Below, in pieces: positions 20,308 to 30,582 of a DNA stretch of 32,501 bases. A model generated the notes under the pieces. That model saw nothing but the letters and a program-made list of their open reading frames with translations, had not been told where the DNA came from and did not search any database. Position 1 is the first letter of the stretch, and the number at the start of each line of letters is the position of its first letter. Source of the DNA: Gnetum montanum (lineage: Eukaryota; Streptophyta; Gnetopsida; Gnetales; Gnetaceae); assembly GCA_015680685.1 (NCBI GenBank), contig MNCI01016193.1:7374-39874 (forward strand), in the 5' to 3' direction. Position numbers and translations under genes: made by a program.

Positions 20308-22987
20308 ATGGCCTCGAAACATGGACAACTGGAAGGTCCTGCCCAAGGTGGAAGCAAACGATCTCAGAAAGGTGGAAGACAAGATCCTGCCAGACAACAT
20401 ATGGAATAAGAGGAACAATCATTCAGAATTCATCAAGAAAACCCTCCTACCGTACAGTCCGGGTAGGCAGAAGGAGGAGCTGCAGCAGCGCCTAAATAGG
20501 GACAACATCTCACGTTGCCCCAAGATTGTGGTTAGGCCATCCATGAAAAGTCCACATTCGTTGCATTGATTGTAGAGTTAAACTTTGAATCTTTTGCAGA
20601 GTTCGCTCCTAAGGCTATTAGGGATCACCTCAAAGGGTCTCCCTTTTGGCCTATCCTCTCTAAAAGTAGTGCCTAGTACCTAGGAGAGACATACCAATTC
20701 TGGCACAATAAAGAGCAAGGCACCACTGTTAATATTTGTGGTGTAATAGTTGATTTCTCTACATAGGCCATTTCAGAAGTGTTAAACCTTTTGAATACAG
20801 GGCCAAAAGTTGCTCAGTTATCCACCCGTTCAGATCCTGATGTGCGACAGGTTTGGTCAGAAAGGGCTTATGGTAGAGATAAAACATTTGGTGAGTTAAT
20901 GACGGAAGAGAGGATTTACTTCAAGATTGGAACATATCACCTCTTCCCCACAAAGGGCTTAAAAAGAATATCAACGTATGTGGCTAGAGGATGTGCAGTG
21001 CTAATGGGAAAGGTTAACGCTAACTTGCCCTATCTATATTTAACGGAGATCCTGAGGTGGTTTGAAGAATGAAAGTCAAGAAAGATGGTGTCACCTTTCC
21101 CTTGTCTTATCAGGAAGCTGTGCCAATGTGCTGGGATTAGAGGATACACTAATGATGTCCTTTGAAAGGCCTAGAGTGCTTTATATGCTGAATTGCTAAA
21201 GGCGCCAGCTCTAAGGAAAAGTACTGGCGAAGAGCTGGGACCAGAACAAGAAGAAGAACAAATGGCTGGACCAACTACAACTCAACTTGAAGGATCCAGC
21301 CAACCTCCAAGTATAGGTCCTAGCCAACAATAGGAAGCAGGGCCTAGCACAGGCCAAGACCAACCATTGCCACCGCAAGACTACAGACCGTCGATGAGCC
21401 ATCTCAGGGCCATCACTGAGATGGTTAGTTGGGGAAGTCGTGATGACGCATATCTCTTCCTCGTCATTGATGATGCCATTCAGCCCACAGTTTCTGTGGA
21501 TTGCACAAGGGGAAAAGTGTCTATTCACATGGGATGAGAGGAAACTATTTGGTCAGAACAGATCTCAGGGAACACAACATCTTTCCAAGTGCAGTTAGAA
21601 ACTGGTGAAGGGTCCTCTGTGGTGGTCATGCAACACCAGGATGGCACGGGAGCTGCAGAAGTGATTGTAGACCACATCAAAGGATTGTTCAATGTACCTG
21701 TTGTGCCACCAGCAGATCTCACAAGAGCACGGGATGCTCAAACCTTAGCCGGAACCTCAATGACTCCTACGGAACATGAGGATGTGCTCGATCGATTACT
21801 ACAAATAGGGCAAGTTATGACATCCTTGTTTGACATCCCTCAGGAGGTTATGGCAATTTAGTCAGACCTCATTTCCATGAAGGGGAAGTTGGTCTTAATA
21901 GAAGTAAGGGCTGAGCATGCTGAAGCAAAGGTGCAGAAATTACAAGAGCAGCTCGTGACCCTACAAGCAGCACAGCGAGACCCTTTTCAATTTTTTCCCA
22001 TAGACTAGCTAGAAAATTTTAGAACTGAGCAACTAACCAAGCTAATCATGGAGAATAAAAAGGTGGCTGATGAAAAAGAGAAGGCCGTTTGGGATGCCTC
22101 TATAGCACAGGTGCAAACTCACATGCATCTTAAGGCACTCAAGGCCCTATAGGAGGAAAATAAATAGCTTGCTGCCAACAATCTTCAGTTGATCACTGTG
22201 GAGAAACAAAAGAACGTTCTCAAGGAACATTTTCATCAGTTGCGAGAATAATTCATCCGGGTCAACCAATACATAAGTCATTTAGCCAGGGAGAATCGAA
22301 CCCTCTCAATGGAGGAGGTGCATGCCATTCATCAAAAGTTAGCTATTGAGATAAGCGCATGGCAAAATGAGGCTAAACGGCATGAAAAGCTAAAGAAGCA
22401 CTTTCGTGACCAGGTGGGAATGTATAAGAAAATTCTAGAGAAGGAGATCCATATGGCTAAGGCCCAAATCAATGCTATCAGTGCTCAACACACTGACTGG
22501 CGGGCCATATTGGACACATATGCCTTTGCCCACAAGGCAGACTTTAAAAGCTGGAACCTGCAGATCCAAGATATCATCGAATACATGGAGTTGGCAAACC
22601 TACGGTATGCCAACCTTGCCATGTTAATAGTAGGGCACCCGAGGATAGAGCTCAAGCAACAGGTAGTAGCCACCCACATCAAATATGAAGTAGAATTTGT
22701 AGAACACAAATTCTGAACTTTAGGTGGTAAAAGCAAGCTACCAAGGCCAAAAGGGTGTCGCAGCAGATTTGGCTCGATGACTAGCAGATTTTCAAGAGTA
22801 CAAGGATAAAGCCAAAGCCTATGAGAAGGAACGACAAGTGTTCGCAGCTTGGTATGTCAAAGCCAATCAAATGTTTTCACAACTACCTTGTCCGTGGAAT
22901 TTGCCGACTCCGTCAAACATTGGAACATTAGCATGGACGACACAAGACCCTCAGACTGAAGAGGAGAAGCTCCATGCCATACTTTGA
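20308..22987 (+). pseudogene. ORF2 of element A: plant transposon-type domain plus long helical region
   Basis: Frame of about 890 codons from ATG 20308 (MASKHGQLEGPAQGG) to TGA 22985-22987, with about a dozen in-frame stops and a frameshift near 22710. Order: basic glycine-rich N-terminus; a globular domain at about 20600-21170 with VNICGVIVDFS and AISEVLNLLNTGP, then YFKIGTYHLFPTKGLKRIST; a proline/glutamine linker; a second conserved block (MTPTEHEDVLDRLLQIGQVM, 21760-21820); then charged, heptad-like helices rich in K/E/Q to about 22700. The '.V.G..V.FS..AI...LNL' pattern resembles the domain of many 'putative plant transposon proteins' and the extra ORF of Athila-type elements. This is a tentative match. 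It has no polymerase or integrase motifs. Confidence 0.7.
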
Positions 22988-23224
22988 TGCCATCGAGCCT
23001 CAAAACCTGGAGCATAAGACAAGGGGAAAGCGCCAAGGGAGGAGCCACCGCCACCAGGAACTGCATGAGTTCCACCCATTTTTATAGATGTAGAACATTC
23101 ATTGTGTTGTGTCTCCATTTTGTTTTCATTCCACACTGCGGCATAATCCCATTTTTCCCATCTAATAATCCCATACCTATCCACTGTGTAATCATTGTAA
23201 CTTGAGGACGAGTTTTCATTTAGT

Positions 23225-23234
23225 CGTGGGGGTA
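23225..23234 (+). other. Polypurine-like tract of element A
   Basis: CGTGGGGGTA directly precedes TGATGAG of the 3' LTR; element B has AAGGGGGTA at the same place. A short G-rich tract here is the expected plus-strand primer site. Confidence 0.65.
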
Positions 23235-24031
23235 TGATGAGTCGTCATCTGGGGCGACCGCGATATCGTGTACGCGATATTGCAGCCTGTCTCCTCATCT
23301 ATAAATAAGAGGTAGACAAATGAGTTCACACATTAGGAATTAGTAAGTAAGTTAGTTTTCAGTTATTGTGTTTCATTTCTTTCTCTCCCGTTCCTCTCTG
23401 TGTATGCCCACAGTGTGGTGATTGTAATTGTACGGAACCTTTATTCACGTGTGACATACTTGGACACACACATGACCGGAAATAAAGATCAAGATTACTT
23501 CATCATTGCAGCATTCACTTTGATTAATCATTTAATTAATTGTTATTTACTACTTTCTTAGTTAATCTCTCTCACCCTTAAACTCAAGTTCAATGCAGAA
23601 TGAGTACGACTTGATTACGAGCATTTAAGTGTAACTACTTGATAACCCAGTAGCGTACCTAGGATCTGCGCTTGGTAATCCCAGTGGTAGTCGTGCACGA
23701 AGTCCAAGATGTATACAAATAATCAAGGAATGGATGCTCATCGCACTTAGGCTAGTTTAGATGCTCTCTTACCCTTTCCTCCTAGCTTAGTTAATCTTAT
23801 TTTCCATTGCCTTCAAGAGTAGCATTAGATTAGGAACCACATCATACACCTCACTCTAGACTAAACCATACGTGACAAAGATAATACTAGTCCAGGTGGG
23901 AAGACAGTGAACTATGACCTAAGGCTAACTGTCTAGGTTCCACAACTAGTCCGTCTGCGAAGTTCGATTGAATCGCACGTGTAACGCTCGTATTCGTATG
24001 GCTGAGTGTAGGGGTACCTCGCCATTCATCA
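23235..24031 (+). repeat. 3' LTR of element A (797 bp)
   Basis: TGATGAG to TTCATCA (CTCATCA with one C-to-T change), followed by the TAGAT duplication. Carries the full U3 dyad (23258-23283), TATAAATA (23300-23307) and AATAAA (23481-23486). Confidence 0.9.
23258..23283 (+). promoter_or_regulatory. Full A-type GTAC-centred dyad in 3' LTR A
   Basis: A 26-bp imperfect palindrome: half-site CGCGATATCG, centre TGTACG, second half-site CGATATTGC. It contains five CpGs. The TATA box begins 17 bp downstream. The best-formed example outside the LTR C array at 32292. Confidence 0.7.
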
Positions 24032-24036
24032 TAGAT
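24032..24036 (+). repeat. Target-site duplication of element A, right (TAGAT)
   Basis: Directly follows the 3' LTR; the element B spacer resumes as TAGATCTAACAAAAAATG, matching the unoccupied site in element A. Confidence 0.9.
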
Positions 24037-24917
24037 CTAACAAAAAATGAGAGTAAGAGAAGCTTTCACTAGCACTGAATAAACTTCTATGGGTCCCACT
24101 GGAAAGACATGTACCCATGCCTAAAGGTTGGCAGCTTTGTAGAACCAAAAAAAAAAAACCAATAATTTTGCCATAATAATGCTTTCCCCTTGGACAAAAC
24201 GCCAAGTGATGTTACTCCTTGCAACTTTGATAGTCTTATGGTTATCTGTTGATGGGATGAAACAATGCAGTGTCACTAAAATATGGTTTGGCCTTGGTTT
24301 GAATCATGGAAAGAAGAACACATGGTTATTTAACCATTAATAACACACAAGGCTTCATTATGACCAGGGTACAACACCTCATGTCCTGATTTTTGTGATC
24401 CCTTCTTTGGTCCATCTCATCTCGTTGTCCGAATGTTCATAACTTGTGGTTTTGTGTAACATGGAGTAATTATCTCAATTTGGTAATTTTAACATATGTG
24501 TTTTGTTTCATAGGTATGTGTTGCATTCAACCTCTCTAGTGCCTATGGACATTAGAGGTGTGGTTCCACAAGGGCATCGTAGGCTAGAACCTTCTTTGGG
24601 GAGGATCCACTTGTGTAACTTTTGTGATTTGTACTTATTTAATAGGACCACATCATTTTTCACCTTCCATGCGCTCCAATTATTATATTTTATTGTTTCC
24701 CTTATCATGAACATACTCTATCCTACAATCAAGCTTTCAACGCCCTTTTTCTTGCTCATTCTCATACTTTTACCATTGACGACATCATCTTATCCTACTT
24801 TTGGTACCTCCACTTAATTTTCCACTTACCTAAACTACAAAATTAACTTTCAACCTTCCAATAAAACCTAGAGCTTTAGTTTGCATATCCTTTGACCCCA
24901 TAAAAATTGGAATTTTT
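24037..24917 (+). other. Spacer of element B, second part
   Basis: Continuation of the spacer interrupted by element A. It aligns with 18872-19770. The open frame at 24503-24817 lies in a T-rich stretch and is not supported as a gene. Confidence 0.7.
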
Positions 24918-24966
24918 GGACTTCGACATTGTGTACCCAACGTTGGGTCTGAAAAAAGTATATATA
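24918..24966 (+). promoter_or_regulatory. Internal promoter-like module of element B: B-type dyad plus TATA box
   Basis: GGACTTCGAC, then the dyad ATTGTGTACCCAACGTTGGG, then TATATATAG (24959-24966). Over 33 bases from GGACTTCGAC it matches the U3 of 3' LTR B (from 29268) at 27 positions by eye, and five of the six differences are transitions. The ORF2 ATG lies 558 bp downstream, as in element A. Confidence 0.55.
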
Positions 24967-25740
24967 GTTGATCCCTACATAATATGAACTTCATTTCTCT
25001 CATTTGTTACTAGGGGAGTTGTTACATTTTTTTCTTGTGACTTAGAGCTCTTCACCTCCATCTTTCATTTGCGATATCTAGCTCTTTAATGCTCCAATTT
25101 CCATCCCGTTTAAATGTATCTAAACCCAGAGTGTTCAGCTTAGTTGTGGACTGTGCTTGCATGCAATCCTTGTGCCAATTTGTTAAAATTCATTATCACA
25201 CGGAAGGTATTCTAAGGGTAAGGATGTTAAGAACTGTAGGACTTATAATGAAAAATCATTAATGATAGTGCTAGATGTCCAATTTCTCTAACCCTCAAGC
25301 CTATAACCATTATTTTAAGCTACATACAATGAAAAAGGAACTAGTTGCGATGGGTCGTAGAAAGAGATAGAGATACTTTTTGGGGGATTTTTTCTTGAAC
25401 ATTTTCCTAACCTTGCAATTAGATGCATAATGAGCTTAATGAACTAAGGTTGTGAGTAAGGTAAAAATTAATTAAGGATAATAAACATAACCTTGGTAAC
25501 ACTTAGTTTTCACTTGATTGCAGATGGCTCCAAAAAAAGGTGCTCAGGGAATCCTAACAAAGAGCCGCTAACCATCCATGTGGTGGCCATGGTCAGCAAG
25601 GAGAATAAGTGAAACATGCTAAACAGGAGGCCCAATGTTTCAACATCCATCAAGAGGCCCCTGCTACTGGGCAATTTGCCCAAGATGAGGTGGTAGAAGT
25701 ACTAGCTCCTGAACAGGGACAACATCTCACATTGCTCCTT

Positions 25741-26709
25741 AACTAAAAAGGAGACAGAACTAAGAACTAAAACACAACAAGAGCCTAAGTAGTGCCCGTA
25801 AGCATAAGCTCGGCTACCACTACCTTAAGATTATAGATCATCAATGAGTCACCTACAAAAAATCACTAAGACCATTAGTTGGAGGAGCAAGGATGAGACC
25901 AATCTCTTCTGGGTTATGGATGATGCTAAATGGCCCACCATATCAGCCGATCCAAAAAGGGGAGAGATCTCGATTCAATCAGGAGGAGGGGGATCTCAAT
26001 GGTCATGCTAGATCTCTAGGAATGTTGCATCCTTTTAAGTCACTTTGGAAACTGTAGAAGGCACCATAATCATGGTGCTACAACACAAGGATGCAATGGA
26101 CACAAAAAGGTGATCATTGATCATATCAAGGAATCATTCAATGTTCCTGTTGTGTCTTCGACCAATCTGGCAAGGACAAAAGATGCATAAATGCTGACTA
26201 GGACCTTAATGACTCCTACAGTGCATGAGGATGTACTTGATCGTTTGCTGCAGATAGGTCAAGTAATGACCACTCTATTCGACATTCCCAGCGATGTCAC
26301 TGTGGCACAATCAAACCTCATCACTACAAAAGGAAAGTTGGTCATGGCTGAGGTCAAGGCGGAACATGCAAAAGCTAAGGTGCAAAGATTGCAAGAAAAG
26401 TTGCCTACTGTGCACACTCAATGATGGGATCTTGCCTGTTTCATTACACTAGACCAACTAGAGTAGTTTCCAATAGAGGAGCTTACTTAGCTGGAAAAGG
26501 AGAGAGCAGTTGCAGAGAAAGAAAAGGAGATGATAGTCTGGAATGCCTCCACTGCTAATGTGCAAACTCATGTGCATAGAAAGGCATTGATCACTGTTCA
26601 AGAAGAAAACAAGCAACCTGCTAATGAGAATGCCCAATTGATATGTGTAAATTGGCCTAAGAAAATAGAATCCTCTCTATGGAGAAGGTACATGCTATTC
26701 ACCAAAAGG
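25741..26709 (+). repeat. Internal direct duplication in ORF2-B, copy 1
   Basis: Nearly identical to 27232-28279 (offset about 1491). It starts at AACTAAAAAGGAGA and ends at CACCAAAAG. It lacks about 85 bp present in copy 2 (after CCAATTGA). Confidence 0.9.
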
Positions 26710-27231
26710 TATCATTGTAAATATCTATGGGGTGATTGTCTCTTACGCAATTAAAGACATAGCAGTAGCTCTCAACCTACCCAATGAAGGGATCAAGGTT
26801 GCTCACCTGTGCACCAAATCCAACCCCAAAATGAAGAGACTATGGCTGAAGTAGGCATATAGCAAAGAAGATAAATCATACCATGAGATGACCTTGGAAG
26901 AGAGAACTTACTTCAAGATTGGGACATACCACTTGTTTTCCATCAAAGGGCTCAATCGAATTTCCACTTATGAAGCTAGGGGAAGCACCATTTTAATGGG
27001 AAAATTTTCAGTTAACCTTCTCCAATACTATTTCATAGAGATTCAGTGGTGGTTCGAAGAAACAAAATCAGGGAGATCAACACTTTCATTCCCTTATCTG
27101 ATCAAAAAGTTGTGCAAACACACAAGAATCTTAAGATATACCAATGATATCCTTCAGAAGGCTCAGCACGCCTCCTTTGCAAAGCTCTTCAAAGTTGTAA
27201 CATCAAGAAAAGATTCTAGTGAGGAGAAAGA

Positions 27232-28279
27232 AACTAAAAAGGAGATAGAACTAAGAACTAAAACACAACAAGAGCCTGAGTAGTGCCCGTAAGTATAAGC
27301 TCGGCTACCACTACCTTAAGATTATAGATCATCAATGAGTCACCTACAAAGAATCATTGAGACCATCAGTTGGAGGAGCAAGGATGAGACCAATCTCTTC
27401 TGGGTTATGGATGATGCTAAATGGCCCACCGTATCAGCTGATCCAAAAAGGGGAGAGATCTCTATTCAATCAAGAGGAGGGGGATCTCAATGGTCATGCC
27501 AGATCTCTAGGAATGTTGCATCCTTTTAAGTCACTTTGGAAACTGTAGAAGGCATCATAATCATGGTGCTACAACACAAGGATGTAGTGGATGCAACAAA
27601 GGTGATCATTGATCACATCAAGGAATCATTCAATGTTCCTATTGTGTCTTCGACCAATCTGACAGGGACAAAAGATGCATAAATGCTGACTAGGACCTCA
27701 ATGACTCCTACAGTGCATGAGGATGTACTTGATCGTTTGCTGCAGATAGGTCAAGTAATGACCACTCTATTCGACATTCCCAACGATGTCACTATGGCAC
27801 AATCAAACCTCATCACTACAAAGGGAAGTTGGTCATGGCTGAGGTCAAGGAGAAACATGCAAAAGCTAAGGTGCAAAGATTGCAAGAAAAGTTGCCTACT
27901 GTGCACACTCAATGATGGGATCTTGCCTGTTTCATTACACTAGACCAACTAGAGTAGTTTCCGATAGAGGAGCTTACTTAGCTGGAAAAGGAGAGAGCAG
28001 TTGCAGAGAAAGAAAAGGAGATGATAGTCTGGAATGCCTCCACTACTAATGTGCAAACTCATGTGCATAGAAAGGCATTGATCACTATTCAAGAAGAAAA
28101 CAAGCAACCTGCTAATGAGAATGACCAATTGACCATAGCGGAGAAGCAAAAGAACATCTTAGAAGAGAGTGTCCACTAGTTAAGAGAATAACTAGTGAGG
28201 GTCAACTAAGATATGAGTAAATTGGCCTAAGAAAATAGAATCCTCTCTATGGAGAAGGTACATGCTATTCACCAAAAGA
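27232..28279 (+). repeat. Internal direct duplication in ORF2-B, copy 2
   Basis: Second copy, continuous with the domain upstream and the C-terminus downstream, hence the original arrangement. It has a one-base deletion relative to copy 1 at ACAAAGGGAAGTTGG that shifts the frame. Confidence 0.9.
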
Positions 28280-29210
28280 TAGCAATTGAGATCAGTGCAT
28301 GGTAGAACGAGGCCAAGAAACATGAAAAGCTAATAGAACACTTCTGTAACCATGTTGGCATGTATAAGGAAATTAATGAGAAGAAAATCAAGATGGCCAA
28401 GGCCCACATTAGCTCCTTGGTAGTAGAAAATTCTGAATGGCAAGCCATTTTGGATAGTTATGCCAATGTCCACCAAGAAGAAGTTAAAAATAAGGACCTA
28501 CAGATAGAAGATTTGAAGGAATACATGGTGTTGGCTAACCTCAGATATGCCAACCTTGCCATGTTAACAACAAGTCATCCCAAAAGCAAGTTGGAAAAGT
28601 AAGTGGCAACCACCTACACATTATGTGAGAAGGATTTTATGGATTGGAAGTATGCTTTGTAAAAGTTACAAGTGGTAAACTCAAAATTAGAGGTGGTCAA
28701 AGCTAGCTACCAAGGACAGAAAGATGTAGCCTTGAACCTAGCTCAAAGATTGACAAACTCTCATTAGCTAAGGGATAAAGCTAGGGCCTTCAAGGAGGAA
28801 TGATGGTAGTTCAAGGCATGGTACATCAAGGCAAATCAAATGTTTCCACAACTACCATGTCCTTGGGATGTACTAGTGCCAACACACATCGGAACAATAG
28901 CTTGGATGGTGCACAACCTAAGGACGGAGGAGGAAAATTTGCAAGCACCTTCGAGCCACCATTTGTAGCCTGACCTAAGTGACCAATGGAAGAGCCACCA
29001 CCTCCGAGCACCACATGAGCTTCCTAGTTTTGTTTTTGATTTTATTTTGTAATAATGTGTCCCATTTTTGTACTACACCACTGCGGCATGTGAAGAGTCA
29101 ATTATTTTGTCCCTTATTTGAGCCAGTCAATAATCCCATACCTACCCAATATTTCATAAAGAACTTGTTCCTCATTTTTGTTTAACTCAAGGACAAGTTT
29201 TCATTCATTC

Positions 29211-29219
29211 AAGGGGGTA
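29211..29219 (+). other. Polypurine-like tract of element B
   Basis: AAGGGGGTA directly before TGATGAG of the 3' LTR. Confidence 0.65.
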
Positions 29220-30083
29220 TGATGAGTTGTGATTTGATAGGCTTTGATATCGAATACGTGATGTCAGGACTTCGACGTCATGTATCCAACATTGGGGCTA
29301 ATAAGTAACATCGGATACCCAACATCTCCTTATTTGGACCTTACCTATAAATACTACACTTGGGGTTTTGAGTGAGACATCTTAGAAATAGTTAGTTTTT
29401 AGTTTTCAAGTTAGTTTTCAACTTCTTTTCCTTAAAGTCTATTATTCCCAGTGCATGCTTGCAGTGTGATGTTTGTAATTGTATGATACCTTTGTTTGAG
29501 TGTGACGTACTTGGACATGTTACATGATTGGCAATAAAGATTGAGATTACTTTCATCATTGCAGCATCCACTTAGATAAATTTGTTATTTTAATTATTTA
29601 ATGCTTTCATTAGTTAAACATTTCCATTTATTGCTATTTACTCTTCTTGTTGTTAAGCAGAATGTGTATGCCTTAATCACAAGTGTTTAAGTGTAAATAC
29701 TTGGTTGCCCAAAGGTGTATCTTTTGGCACAACCAATGACGTATACTTGGTAATCCCAGAAGTAGCTCCATGAAGTGCAAGTCATGTACAAACAATTAAG
29801 AGTGGACATCATTGCCATAGGCTAACTTAGACTTGATTTTTTATTATTCATTAATGAATCAATTTATTTCTTTTCGTCATTAGGAGTAGCATAGAATTAG
29901 AAAACATCATACATCTCACTTTGGAATACACCATATGTGACAAAGCTACCACTAGTCCAGGTGGGAAGATAGCAAATTGCAATCAAAGCATAACAATCTA
30001 GATGCCACAACTAGTCCCATCTATGAAATTCAGCTAGATCATGCATGAACGCTTGTGTTTCGTATGGTTGAGAATAGAGGTAC
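29220..30083 (+). repeat. 3' LTR of element B, last 14 bp missing
   Basis: TGATGAG at 29220; aligns with 11675-12539, stopping at GGTAC where the 5' LTR continues CTCACCACTCATCA. TATAAATA at 29346-29353 and AATAAA at 29533-29538. Confidence 0.85.
29246..29326 (+). promoter_or_regulatory. Three B-type dyads in 3' LTR B
   Basis: Units at 29246-29265 (GATATCGAATACGTGATGTC), 29271-29297 (centre TGTA, CCAACATTGGGG) and 29307-29326 (AACATCGGATACCCAACATC), each about 20 bp and centred on RTAC/GTAT, ending 19 bp before the TATA box. Confidence 0.6.
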
Positions 30084-30208
30084 ACATGTTCTTGATTATG
30101 TCTTCGAATGGGAAGCACAAATTTCTATTGTAACTTAAAGTAGAAAGCACAATTTTGGGGATAGAGGAATGAGTACCTTCCAATTTCTTCACACTTGTAT
30201 TATAATAA

Positions 30209-30275
30209 TGAGATATTAGCCTAGTGATAAGACTCTTAATTTGAAAGCTCTAATGCATAGTGTATTACTATAGTG
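30209..30275 (+). repeat. SINE-like fragment (tRNA-related head)
   Basis: TTAGCCTAGTGATAAGACTC fits a pol III A box and matches the heads of the minus-strand repeats at 31400-31955; AATTTGAAAGCTC follows as in those copies. No B box remains. Confidence 0.45.
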
Positions 30276-30473
30276 TATAGTGAGATGATTCACATTTTGG
30301 GCAAGTCTTGCTCTAGGTTGAAAGATTGGTATCATTTGAATGAAAAATGGCAAGCATTTTCTTCCTTGACCTAGGTTGCATGAGCATCTCTAAAACTCAA
30401 TTGGATATCAAATTGGATTTTTTTTATTTTTTTCTTTATTTTTTGGAAAGGGGTGGGGGAAAGAAAGGATGTA

Positions 30474-30582
30474 TTAGACCCCAAAATATGAATAATAATA
30501 TTAAAAAATTTCAAAGTACAACAGATCAATTCTAAAAAACCCCAATGATTTTGGGGATACCTTTTTAGGTTTTCATCCTTAC
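30474..30582 (+). repeat. Left arm of a 110-bp inverted repeat
   Basis: TTAGACCCCAAAATA ... ATTTTGGGGATACC ... ATCCTTAC. The reverse complement of 32101-32212 aligns along its whole length with scattered differences and small gaps. The open frames at 30347-30640 overlap this arm and are not supported as genes. Confidence 0.75.

Larger units (their letters stand above)
15380..24031 (+). mobile_element. Element A: complete 8.65-kb two-gene LTR retrotransposon without pol
   Basis: Complete element with two LTRs, perfect 5-bp TAGAT target-site duplication, tRNA-Asp PBS, gag (16427-18412), spacer, internal promoter-like module (19773-19827), ORF2 (20308-22987) and a G-rich tract before the 3' LTR. 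No RT, RNase H, integrase or protease motif is visible. It inserted into element B. Movement would require pol proteins in trans, perhaps from an Athila-like relative such as element C. Gag has four stops and no frameshift; ORF2 has about a dozen stops and one frameshift. Confidence 0.9.
25524..28967 (+). pseudogene. ORF2 of element B, decayed and internally duplicated
   Basis: Starts at ATG 25524 (MAPKKG), directly after GATTGCAG. The first 220 bp match the ORF2-A start. The globular domain is then missing, and the frame jumps to the linker and C-terminal block (copy 1, 25741-26709). This is followed by the globular domain (26712-27230: IVNIYGVIVSYAIKDIAVALNL in two parts, YFKIGTYHLFSIKGL) and a second linker plus C-terminal block (copy 2, 27232-28279), continuing to the end (YANLAML, FPQLPCPWDV). 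Many stops and several frameshifts occur. The block MTPTVHEDVLDRLLQIGQVM appears twice (26209, 27701). Function unknown; domain as in ORF2-A. Confidence 0.7.
11675..30083 (+). mobile_element. Element B: two-gene LTR retrotransposon without pol, split by element A
   Basis: 5' LTR 11675-12553, PBS, decayed gag 12681-15150, spacer, [element A 15380-24031], spacer 24037-24917, internal promoter-like module, decayed ORF2 25524-28967, G-rich tract, 3' LTR 29220-30083. Without the insertion it is about 9.7 kb. No protease, RT, RNase H or integrase motif is visible by eye. Its gag and ORF2 carry many more stops than those of A, consistent with B being the older, host element. The 3' LTR lacks its last 14 bases, so a target-site duplication cannot be tested. 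Confidence 0.8.
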
